A DNA stretch of 5,026 bases from Sphingomonas sp. (GTDB lineage Bacteria > Pseudomonadota > Alphaproteobacteria > Sphingomonadales > Sphingomonadaceae): positions 1 through 5,026 of the forward strand of contig JASLBO010000529.1 of NCBI GenBank assembly GCA_030146605.1. The letters run 5' to 3'. The notes under the pieces were generated by a model that was not told where the DNA came from, made no database searches, and was given only the letters and a program-made list of their open reading frames with translations. Shown one piece after another: positions 1-5,026 of the stretch (position 1 is its first letter; each line of letters begins with the position of its first letter). The position numbers and the translations under genes were made by a program.

Positions 1-462
1 CGGGCCGGTGCAGTTGACCCAGCCGCGGTAATCCTCGCGCTGCGGGTGGACTTCGGGGTCGCCGTAAACCTCGCTGGTCGAAGTGAGCAGGAAACGCGCG
101 CCGGCGGCCTCGGCGAGGCGGAGGAGATTGTCGGTGCCGACGACGCAGGTCAGCATCGTATGCTCGGGATCGGCCTGATATTGCGGCGGCGAGGCTGCGC
201 AGGCGAGGTTGTAGACGCGGGCGAAGCGGCCGGTGCGATACAGGATCTCGCGCGGCAGCGGGTTGACGATGTCGGCCTCGACGAACGTAAAATTGGGGTG
301 GCTCTCGAGCGCCCGCAAATTGGAGGGGCGGGCGGTCTGCAGATTGTCGAGGCAGACGACATGCTCGCCGCGCGCGAGCAGTTCGGCGCACAAATGCGAG
401 CCGATGAACCCGGCGCCGCCGGCGACGAGGGTGAGGAGCCGGTCATTGTTGTCGTGAGGCAC
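1..462 (-). other. UDP-glucuronate decarboxylase-like SDR domain, possibly also translated from an internal GTG
   Basis: This is the SDR half of the longer frame ending at 1545, listed separately because it has its own plausible start. A GTG at 462-460 (residue 362 of the fusion) begins MPHDNNDRLLTLVAGGAGF if used as a start, which is a normal N-terminus for a stand-alone SDR of this family. It lies 7 bases after a strong ribosome-binding tract. The sequence departs from the best-known UDP-xylose synthases: CAASP replaces the usual CPASP, and the segment after the catalytic Glu reads WVNCTGP where NPIGP is common. These may mark an alphaproteobacterial subfamily. A dTDP-glucose 4,6-dehydratase or 4-epimerase is the alternative, but the TSTSEVYGDP and NLACAASP segments favour the decarboxylase. 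Whether a separate protein is made cannot be read from sequence. Confidence 0.5.
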
Positions 463-1545
463 GGGGGCGCTCCTCTCCTTGGGCGCGGCGGGGATCCGCG
501 CCATTGCTTCGATCAGATGGGCTTCGAGTTCGGCAGCGCGGTGCGCGGCGGTATGGGCGTCGAGCACGCGCCGGCGCGCGGCGCTGCCGATTTCGGACGA
601 GGGACGCGCCAGCGCGGCGATCGCCTCCTCGCTGGTGTCGGCGAGCACGATTTCGTTGCCGGGCTGGAACAGCGAGTCGATGCCGTCCCAGCGGTCCGAC
701 AGGATCGGGGTGCCGCATGCGCCTGCCTCGAACAAACGCACCGAGGGCGACCAGCCTGCCTCGATCATGTCGGCGCGGGTGACGTTGAGCGTCATCCGCG
801 AGGCGCTGTAGAATTCGGCATGTTTGGCGGGCGGCAGATGCTCGATCCGCTCGACATTGGCGGGCCAGGCGATGTCGTCGGGATATTGCGGACCGGCGAC
901 GGCGAAGCGCAGTTCGGGGCAGCGGCGCGCGGGTTCGAGCAGCAGCCGGTCGAGCGTCGGCTGGCGATCGGGGCTGTAGGTGCCGAGATAGGTCAGGTCC
1001 CAGCGCTTGGGCATGTCGAGCGGGCGATAGGCGTCCGGATCGACCGAGCAATAGAGCGCGCGCGCGGCGGGCGAGCCGAAGTCGGCCTCGATCCGCCGCA
1101 GGGTGGGTCCGCCGGTGAACGAAAGATAGATATGGTAGCCCGGAATCACGTCGGGCGAGAGATATTCGAAGTCGCCGCGTGCCAGCTTGGCGAGCGTCAC
1201 CGGTGTGTCGATGTCGTAAAAGGCCGTGACGCCGCGTGCCGTCGCCTGGACGAAGCGCGCGACATCGACGCCGTCGGGAACATAGGAGCCGACGATGACG
1301 GCGCCCGCGCCCGCGACTTCGCTGCGCCAGCGATCGAGTTCGCCGAGGTCGCGATAATATTCGAGGCGGCAGAAAGCGGGATCGATCAGGTCGCGGTGCG
1401 CGCCGGCATACCAGGGGACCTCGCGCTCGAGGAACAGGATCTGATGCCCGCGTGCGGCGAACGCCTTGAGCAATGCGCGGAAGGTGGTGGCGTGGCCGTT
1501 GCCCCAGGAGGAGCCGAGGCTGAGGCCGAGGACGACGAGCTTCAT
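1..1545 (-). CDS. Bifunctional fusion: CgeB-like glycosyltransferase + UDP-glucuronate decarboxylase-type SDR (3' partial)
   Basis: I translated this minus-strand frame by hand: 515 codons from ATG at 1545 to the window edge with no stop. Residues 1 to about 355 form a CgeB-like GT-B-fold glycosyltransferase. It starts MKLVVLGLSLGSSWGNG, has YDIDTP at 110-115, TYLGTYSPDRQ at 185-195, and the nucleotide-sugar site motif SPSVRLFEAGACGTPILSD at 266-284, where Glu273 is the likely donor-ribose ligand. After a short Pro/Ala/charged linker, residues about 368-515 are an extended SDR. They show GGAGFIG at 376-382 for NAD binding, Asp400 ending beta-2, the NLACAASP segment at 446-453, and LLTSTSEVYGDP at 486-497. 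T490, S491 and E492 match the Thr-Ser-Glu of UDP-xylose synthases. That family converts UDP-glucuronate to UDP-xylose in the cytoplasm. The catalytic YxxxK and C-terminal part lie beyond the window. The start overlaps the preceding stop by 4 bases. Domain assignments are firm; a genuinely fused product is inferred from the open frame. Confidence 0.88.
   Translation of the reverse strand, partial: MKLVVLGLSLGSSWGNGHATTFRALLKAFAARGHQILFLEREVPWYAGAHRDLIDPAFCRLEYYRDLGELDRWRSEVAGAGAVIVGSYVPDGVDVARFVQATARGVTAFYDIDTPVTLAKLARGDFEYLSPDVIPGYHIYLSFTGGPTLRRIEADFGSPAARALYCSVDPDAYRPLDMPKRWDLTYLGTYSPDRQPTLDRLLLEPARRCPELRFAVAGPQYPDDIAWPANVERIEHLPPAKHAEFYSASRMTLNVTRADMIEAGWSPSVRLFEAGACGTPILSDRWDGIDSLFQPGNEIVLADTSEEAIAALARPSSEIGSAARRRVLDAHTAAHRAAELEAHLIEAMARIPAAPKERSAPVPHDNNDRLLTLVAGGAGFIGSHLCAELLARGEHVVCLDNLQTARPSNLRALESHPNFTFVEADIVNPLPREILYRTGRFARVYNLACAASPPQYQADPEHTMLTCVVGTDNLLRLAEAAGARFLLTSTSEVYGDPEVHPQREDYRGWVNCTGP
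470..480 (-). promoter_or_regulatory. Strong Shine-Dalgarno-like tract inside the fusion gene, before GTG 462
   Basis: On the minus strand the bases read AAGGAGAGGAG, followed by 7 bases and then GTG at 462. It is the strongest purine-rich ribosome-binding match I saw in the window and stands exactly at the border between glycosyltransferase and SDR domains. In the fused frame it encodes Lys-Glu-Arg-Ser of the linker. It could be a live internal initiation site or a remnant of a formerly separate gene. Confidence 0.5.
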
Positions 1546-1550
1546 GCGGC
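1541..1550. repeat. Junction repeat, copy 1 of 3 (TTCATGCGGC on +)
   Basis: The identical 10-mer also occurs at 2626-2635 and 3732-3741. On the coding strand it reads GCCGCATGAA: Ala-Ala-stop of one gene overlapping Met-Lys of the next. Confidence 0.6.
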
Positions 1551-1554
1551 CTCC
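1542..1554 (-). promoter_or_regulatory. RBS and ATGA stop/start overlap, second to third CgeB-like gene
   Basis: Minus-strand GGAGG (1554-1550) lies 4 bases before ATGA, a little closer than at the other junctions. The upstream protein ends Ala-Ala-stop here as well. Confidence 0.65.
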
Positions 1555-2630
1555 GTCACGCGCTGGCGGTGTTCCTCGAAGATGCGGTGCACCTGCTCGC
1601 CGCGCAGCTTGTAGGTGTGCTCGGCGAGCACCCGGCGCAGCGCCGCCTCGCCGATCGACCGGGCGCGGCCGTCGGTGAGGATATCCAGATGCTCGGCGAC
1701 ATCCTGGCCGTCGCGGGCGACCAGCACTTCTTCGTTGGGAATGAGGAACTGCTCGATGCCCTCCCAGGCATCGGTGATCAGGCAGGCGGCGGCGCCTGCT
1801 GCCTCGAACACGCGGGTGGCGGGGGAGAAGCCGATATGCGCCATCGAATCGCGCGCAACGTTGAGCACCGCGCGCGGGGTGCAGTTGAACGCATTGTGAT
1901 CGCCAGTGCCGACATGGCCGATCGCCCGGACATTCCCCGGCATCTGCTTGTCGTGCCAGCCATTGCCGCCGAGCAGGAAGCTGGAGCCCGGGCGCTCGGC
2001 GGCGGGGCGGAGGAAGAACTCCTCGATCCGCGTCTCGCGATCGGGCAGCCGGTTGGCGAGCAGCCCGAGATCGGCCGAGAAGCGCGGATCGGGGCGAGCC
2101 GGGTGGTGAGTCTCGGGATCGAGCGCGTTGTAGACGGGGACGCAACGTGCCGCGCCGAAGCCCTCATAGGCATGGATCACCGGCGGGCCGCCGCCATAGG
2201 TCAGCACCATGTCGAGATCGGGAAGGGCGCGCAGCACGGGGTGCGAAGCGTCGCCGCGCATCTCGTCGAGCGTGGCGGCGGCGTCGACGTCCCAGAATAT
2301 CCGCAGTGCATCGCGCCGGCTCTGCGCGATGACGCCTTCGAGCAGCTCGCGATCGAAGACGCCGACGCCGTTGGCCTTGACGACGATGTCGGCGCCGCCC
2401 GCCTCGGCGAGTACCGAGCGCAGGCCCTGTTCGGTCGCGGGATAAACCACCGAGCGTGCCCATTCGGGGGGATCGATGTCGCGGTGCTGCTGGCGATCGA
2501 AGGCGTCGGGCTCGTAAAAGGTGATCTCATAGCCATGGCTGGCCAGCGCCTTGAGGATGCCGCGATAATAGGTCGCCGCTCCGTTCCAGTAGGAGGACAG
2601 CAGGCTCGATCCGTAGAAGGCGATTTTCAT
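1542..2630 (-). CDS. CgeB-like glycosyltransferase (second of three homologues)
   Basis: A complete 362-residue protein with a predicted GT-B fold and no signal peptide or membrane segment, so probably a soluble or membrane-peripheral cytoplasmic transferase using a nucleotide-sugar donor. The N-terminal Rossmann-like half starts MKIAFYGSSLLSSYWNGAA, with a first-helix region resembling both neighbours (YYRGILKALASHGYE), then FWDVDAA at 112-118 and a TYGGGPP loop at 144-150. The C-terminal half carries NVARDSMAHIGFSPATRVFE, ending at Glu276, then ITDAWEGIEQF at 285-295; this is the CgeB/Glyco_trans_1_2 type of donor site. Where the third homologue has GACGT after the FE pair, this one has GAAAC. 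The ATG at 2630 is preceded by AAGGA at 6 bases and overlaps the upstream stop; its own TGA overlaps the next ATG. Sugar and acceptor specificity are unknown. Family assignment is by motif recognition. Confidence 0.9.
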   Translation of the reverse strand: MKIAFYGSSLLSSYWNGAATYYRGILKALASHGYEITFYEPDAFDRQQHRDIDPPEWARSVVYPATEQGLRSVLAEAGGADIVVKANGVGVFDRELLEGVIAQSRRDALRIFWDVDAAATLDEMRGDASHPVLRALPDLDMVLTYGGGPPVIHAYEGFGAARCVPVYNALDPETHHPARPDPRFSADLGLLANRLPDRETRIEEFFLRPAAERPGSSFLLGGNGWHDKQMPGNVRAIGHVGTGDHNAFNCTPRAVLNVARDSMAHIGFSPATRVFEAAGAAACLITDAWEGIEQFLIPNEEVLVARDGQDVAEHLDILTDGRARSIGEAALRRVLAEHTYKLRGEQVHRIFEEHRQRVTEAA

Positions 2631-2635
2631 GCGGC
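2626..2635. repeat. Junction repeat, copy 2 of 3
   Basis: Same 10-mer as at 1541-1550, here between the first and second CgeB-like genes. With copy 3 the match extends by one base on the coding-strand upstream side (CGCCGCATGAA). Confidence 0.6.
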
Positions 2636-2641
2636 GTCCTT
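2627..2641 (-). promoter_or_regulatory. RBS and ATGA stop/start overlap, first to second CgeB-like gene
   Basis: Minus-strand AAGGA (2641-2637) lies 6 bases before ATGA. The upstream protein again ends Ala-Ala-stop. This is a good Shine-Dalgarno match inside the end of the upstream gene. Confidence 0.7.
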
Positions 2642-3736
2642 GGCGAGGGCGGGGGCGAGGCTGGCGACGATCGAGAGGAGTTCGTCGACGCGGTGCGCGC
2701 AGCTGTGGCGCGCGCGGATCGTCTCGAGGCCGCTGCGGACGAGTTCGGCGCGAAGTTGGCGATCATTGCCCACATCGCGCAGGTGCGAAGTCATTTCGCT
2801 TCCGTCACGAGCGACGAGATAATCCTGCCCCGGACGGAACAGGCCCTCGGCATCGTCCCACGGCGCCGAGACCAGCGGGATGCCGCAGGCGAGCGCCTCG
2901 AACACCCGGATCGTCGGGATGCCGGGCAGGATCGTCGCGTAATAGCGCCGCGGCACATGCACCGTCGCCAGATGCCGGGCGAAGATCCCGGGCGCGCGGG
3001 CATTGGGCGCCCAGCCATGATAGTGCGCGCCGTAGCGGGCGAGCATCGACTTGGCCTCGTCGGGATAGCGCACGCCGTAAATGTCGAGCGACATCCCTGC
3101 GTCGCGTGCCGGGCGGAAGAGGAAGCGGCCGAGCTCTTCGGTGCGCTCGCCATCGCCCCAATTGCCGATCCAGACGAGCCCCTGCCGATCGCCTTCCTCG
3201 GCCGGCGGCTGGAAGCGCCGGAGATCCGCCGCCTCGTGCCAGGTCCAGACCCGGCCGCCCCAGCCCCATTTGCGATAGACTTCGGACAATGTCTCGCCGA
3301 ACGCGAGCACGCCGTCATAGCCGGACAGATCGAAGGCGCGCATCGCCTCGGGATCGCTGACTGCACGGTGGTGGGTGTCGTGGAACAGCAAGGTGAACTT
3401 GCCGCCGAGCCCGCGGATCTGGCCCAGCCTGGCGACGAGATACGGCTCGTTCCACTCATGGACGATCACCAGATCGGCGCCGTCGACCATTCGCTCGAGC
3501 TGGCCGAGCGGCGTATAGGTGGAAGAGCTCAGCTCGGGATAGGCGGAGCGGTATGCATCGAGCCCGGTATCGCCGTGGTCGGCGAGCAGGTTGGTGAGGC
3601 TCCACGCCGCGTCGGGTTCCCAGACCTGGACGTCGTGGCCGCGCGCGATCAGCTCGCTGAGCACGCCGCGCAGGAAATGCGCGTTGCCGTGATTCCAGCA
3701 CGACGCCAGCGAATGGGTGAAATAGGCGATCTTCAT
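2627..3736 (-). CDS. CgeB-like glycosyltransferase (first of three homologues)
   Basis: A complete 369-residue predicted GT-B glycosyltransferase without signal peptide or membrane helices. The N-terminal half starts MKIAYFTHSLASCWNHGNAH and includes EWNEPYL at 94-100 and LFHDTHHRAVSDP at 117-129, in the place where the other two homologues carry WDVD or YDID. The C-terminal half has LVWIGNWGDGERTEEL at 187-202, DIYGVRYPDEA at 218-228, a PRRYY stretch at 262-266, and the donor-site signature LPGIPTIRVFEALACGIPL at 270-288, with Glu280 as the likely ribose contact. It ends with the usual helical tail near ARHSCAHRVDELL. The PRRYY and LPGIPTIR segments, absent from the two downstream homologues, suggest a different acceptor or donor. 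The ATG at 3736 has AGGG 7 bases upstream and overlaps the preceding stop by 4 bases. Specificity is unknown. Confidence 0.9.
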   Translation of the reverse strand: MKIAYFTHSLASCWNHGNAHFLRGVLSELIARGHDVQVWEPDAAWSLTNLLADHGDTGLDAYRSAYPELSSSTYTPLGQLERMVDGADLVIVHEWNEPYLVARLGQIRGLGGKFTLLFHDTHHRAVSDPEAMRAFDLSGYDGVLAFGETLSEVYRKWGWGGRVWTWHEAADLRRFQPPAEEGDRQGLVWIGNWGDGERTEELGRFLFRPARDAGMSLDIYGVRYPDEAKSMLARYGAHYHGWAPNARAPGIFARHLATVHVPRRYYATILPGIPTIRVFEALACGIPLVSAPWDDAEGLFRPGQDYLVARDGSEMTSHLRDVGNDRQLRAELVRSGLETIRARHSCAHRVDELLSIVASLAPALAKDAA

Positions 3737-3741
3737 GCGGC
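3732..3741. repeat. Junction repeat, copy 3 of 3
   Basis: Same 10-mer as at 1541-1550 and 2626-2635, here at the end of the GT4 gene and start of the first CgeB-like gene. Confidence 0.6.
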
Positions 3742-3747
3742 GACCCT
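3733..3747 (-). promoter_or_regulatory. RBS and ATGA stop/start overlap, GT4 gene to first CgeB-like gene
   Basis: Minus-strand AGGG (3747-3744) lies 7 bases before ATGA. The upstream protein ends Ala-Ala-stop within the same bases. The overlap implies translational coupling; the ribosome-binding site is modest. Confidence 0.65.
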
Positions 3748-4851
3748 GTTGCGGGGAAGGCGCTCGCCGAGCAGGTCGGCGTAGAGGGCGAGCATGCCGC
3801 CCGCCATCGCCTGCGGAGTGTAGCGGGCGGCGCGCTGGCGAGCCGCTTCGCCAAGGCGCAGGCGCAGCTCGACATTGCCGATCAGCGACTCGATCGCATC
3901 GGTATAAGCAGCCTCGTCATCCTGGGGCGCGAACAAGGCGGCGCCGTCCCAAAGCTCGCGGAAGCCGGCAATATCGGAAAGCACCAGCGCGCAGCCGGCG
4001 CCCGCCGCTTCGAGTACCGCAAGGCCGAACGGCTCGAACGATGCTGCCGAGACGAATACCGGCCGTGCGGCAAGCTCGCGGCCGAGCGCCGCGGCATCGA
4101 GCTGGCCGAGCAAGTGGAGATGTTCGAGGTGGACGCGTTCGCCGTGCGGCCCGGTCGTGGCGCCAGCCGCGGCGAACGGCACCGGAAGACGCGCGGCGAC
4201 GCGGTCGAGCAGTTCGGCGCGCTTGACCCGGTCCCACAGCCGGCCGACGGTTAGCACGCGATCGTGGAGCGCGTTCACTGGCCCGCTGACCAGCGGCGTA
4301 CGGCCGTTATGGACGACCTGCGGCGTGCGCGGCAGGCCATAATGCCGCGCCACCATGCGGGCGTAGCTTGCCGTGGGGGCGACCAGCCGGTCGGCGGCGC
4401 GCAGGCCCTCATTCATCAGCCGGCGGTGCCAGCGAAATTCGCCGGCGAGCGGTTCGCCGGGTCTGGCCGCCTGCCACCATGTCGCGACGCAGCCATGCGT
4501 CACGGCAATCACGGGCACCGAAGGGGGTGCCGCGGCGCCCAGCGTCGGCATGTTGAGCTGGACGAGATCGACTCGCATTTCGCGTGCGAGGTCCGCAATC
4601 GCGGCACCGGCGGCGAGGACCGGCGCGGGTGAATCGCATAGCCAGTCGAGCGGAAGTCCGGTCTCGATCAAGGTCGCGCCGGGGATCGCGCGCGCTTCGG
4701 CACACTGCGCGGCGTCGGCGGCAGGGCCGAGCAGCGCCAGCACCGGCTCGGCACCCCGGGCGGCGAGCCCGCGCGCCAGATCGAGGCCATATTGCCAGAC
4801 CCCGCCTACCGCATCGACCGTGAGCAGAACCCGCATACCTTCGTGGCTCAC
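3733..4851 (-). CDS. GT4-family glycosyltransferase
   Basis: A 372-residue glycosyltransferase with the Glyco_transf_4 plus Glycos_transf_1 layout of retaining GT4 enzymes. With GTG 4851 as residue 1, the N-terminal domain starts VSHEGMRVLLTVDAVGGVWQ, whose Gly-Gly loop (16-17) is typical of the acceptor side. VTHGCVATWW lies at 117-126, a VVHNGR hinge at 179-184, and the TVGRLWDRVK donor motif at 201-210. The EX7E pair is Glu273 and Glu281 in SFEPFGLAVLE, followed by LSDIAGFRELWDGAALF. No transmembrane segment is seen. The start was chosen because GTG 4851 overlaps the upstream TGA as GTGA, as at the other junctions, and has AGGTGG 7 bases upstream. ATG 4836 is possible but its GAAGG is only one base away. 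The first gene-internal transferase after the SDR, it may open the glycan chain or act early; that order is inference. Sugar specificity is unknown. Confidence 0.92.
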   Translation of the reverse strand: MSHEGMRVLLTVDAVGGVWQYGLDLARGLAARGAEPVLALLGPAADAAQCAEARAIPGATLIETGLPLDWLCDSPAPVLAAGAAIADLAREMRVDLVQLNMPTLGAAAPPSVPVIAVTHGCVATWWQAARPGEPLAGEFRWHRRLMNEGLRAADRLVAPTASYARMVARHYGLPRTPQVVHNGRTPLVSGPVNALHDRVLTVGRLWDRVKRAELLDRVAARLPVPFAAAGATTGPHGERVHLEHLHLLGQLDAAALGRELAARPVFVSAASFEPFGLAVLEAAGAGCALVLSDIAGFRELWDGAALFAPQDDEAAYTDAIESLIGNVELRLRLGEAARQRAARYTPQAMAGGMLALYADLLGERLPRNRVAA

Positions 4852-4864
4852 AGCGCGGCCACCT
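4848..4864 (-). promoter_or_regulatory. RBS and GTGA stop/start overlap, SDR to GT4 gene
   Basis: Minus-strand AGGTGG (4864-4859), then 7 bases, then GTGA, in which TGA ends the SDR gene and GTG starts the glycosyltransferase. The arrangement decides the GTG start at 4851 and implies translational coupling. Confidence 0.65.
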
Positions 4865-5026
4865 GCGCGGGCATGGCGAGGGGGCGCGAGCCGCCCAGCT
4901 TTGCGTCGAGCCCACGCTCGCTTGCCAGCCAGCGGGCGAGGCGGGCGACACCGGCGTGCCACGGCGTGGGTGCATCGAGCCCGAGCACCGACTGCGCCGC
5001 GCGCGTATCGGCGACGAAATAGCGCT
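4848..5026 (-). CDS. NAD-dependent epimerase/dehydratase (extended SDR), C-terminal end only
   Basis: Only the last 58 codons and the TGA at 4850-4848 are inside the window; the start lies beyond 5026. The visible sequence opens RYFVADTRAAQSVLGLDA and continues TPWHAGVARLARWLASERG before a low-complexity tail ending QVAAL. The YFVADTRxAxxxLG pattern, followed by a W-x-x-G-V-x-x-L-x-x-W-L helix, is the usual C-terminus of nucleotide-sugar epimerases, notably CDP-paratose 2-epimerase-like and related SDRs. The Rossmann and catalytic parts are not visible, so the substrate cannot be named. About 20 residues follow the last conserved helix. Its stop overlaps the GTG start of the glycosyltransferase downstream, placing it in the same operon as a probable sugar-nucleotide supplier. 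Confidence 0.75.
   Translation of the reverse strand, partial: RYFVADTRAAQSVLGLDAPTPWHAGVARLARWLASERGLDAKLGGSRPLAMPAQVAAL

Noticed and set aside
443..1051. A 202-codon minus-strand frame inside the fusion gene, ending in ATGA with a further frame starting at 446
   Set aside because: Arg/Ala/Pro-rich out-of-frame translation. The correct frame gives transferase and SDR motifs through the same bases, so the ATGA at 446-443 is coincidental.
46..1614. A 522-codon open frame on the + strand, antisense to the fusion gene
   Set aside because: Its codons are exact complements of the real gene's codons. In GC-rich genes TTA, CTA and TCA are rare, so this antisense register stays open by composition. 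The translation is Gly/Ala/Arg/Glu-rich with no recognisable domain.
1569..2822. A 417-codon + strand open frame antisense to the second CgeB-like gene
   Set aside because: Same codon-aligned antisense register and the same compositional explanation; no protein motifs.
2693..3784. A 363-codon + strand open frame antisense to the first CgeB-like gene
   Set aside because: Again in the codon-aligned antisense register; low-complexity product, while the minus strand carries clear glycosyltransferase motifs.
4264..4632. A + strand open frame antisense to the GT4 gene
   Set aside because: Codon-aligned shadow of a gene with an intact EX7E motif; nothing supports it as coding.
4852..4962. Upstream ATG at 4962 as the start of the GT4 gene (409 residues)
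   Set aside because: The extra 37 residues are Arg/Pro-rich, overlap the end of the SDR gene out of frame and have no family counterpart. GTG 4851 has a ribosome-binding site and the GTGA overlap.
1..5026. tRNA, rRNA, CRISPR, insertion sequence, promoter, terminator or intergenic regulator
   Set aside because: Coding sequence fills the whole window with overlapping junctions. I saw no spaced direct repeats, transposase motifs or hairpin plus T-run, and there is no non-coding stretch to hold them.

Overview
The window is fully coding, with GC near two-thirds by eye and almost exclusive use of G/C-ending codons. Together with the protein styles seen here, this suggests an alphaproteobacterium, possibly a sphingomonad or a relative. 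The lineage is inferred from composition and protein character only; there is no marker gene.

All genes lie on the minus strand, so transcription runs from high to low coordinates. In order they are: the C-terminal end of an NAD-dependent epimerase/dehydratase (4848-5026, its start lies outside the window); a GT4-type glycosyltransferase (3733-4851, GTG start); a first CgeB-like glycosyltransferase (2627-3736); a second CgeB-like glycosyltransferase (1542-2630); and a long open frame (1-1545, its end lies outside the window). That last frame begins as a third CgeB-like glycosyltransferase and continues, without any stop codon, into a UDP-glucuronate decarboxylase (UDP-xylose synthase) type SDR domain. 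Every gene-to-gene junction is a 4-base start/stop overlap (GTGA once, ATGA three times). There is no intergenic DNA, promoter or terminator in the window, so this is the interior of a tightly coupled operon.

The likely joint task is building a cytoplasmically assembled glycan such as a lipid-linked oligosaccharide, exopolysaccharide repeat unit or other surface glycoconjugate. SDR enzymes would supply nucleotide sugars, probably including UDP-xylose, and four predicted GT-B-fold transferases would add sugars in sequence. Donors, acceptors and final product cannot be read from the sequence.

The most notable observation is the in-frame glycosyltransferase-decarboxylase fusion. A strong Shine-Dalgarno-like tract and a GTG codon sit exactly at the domain border, so a free decarboxylase might also be made by internal initiation. 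A second observation is the 10-base sequence repeated at three successive gene junctions, joining three homologous glycosyltransferase genes in what looks like an old tandem duplication.
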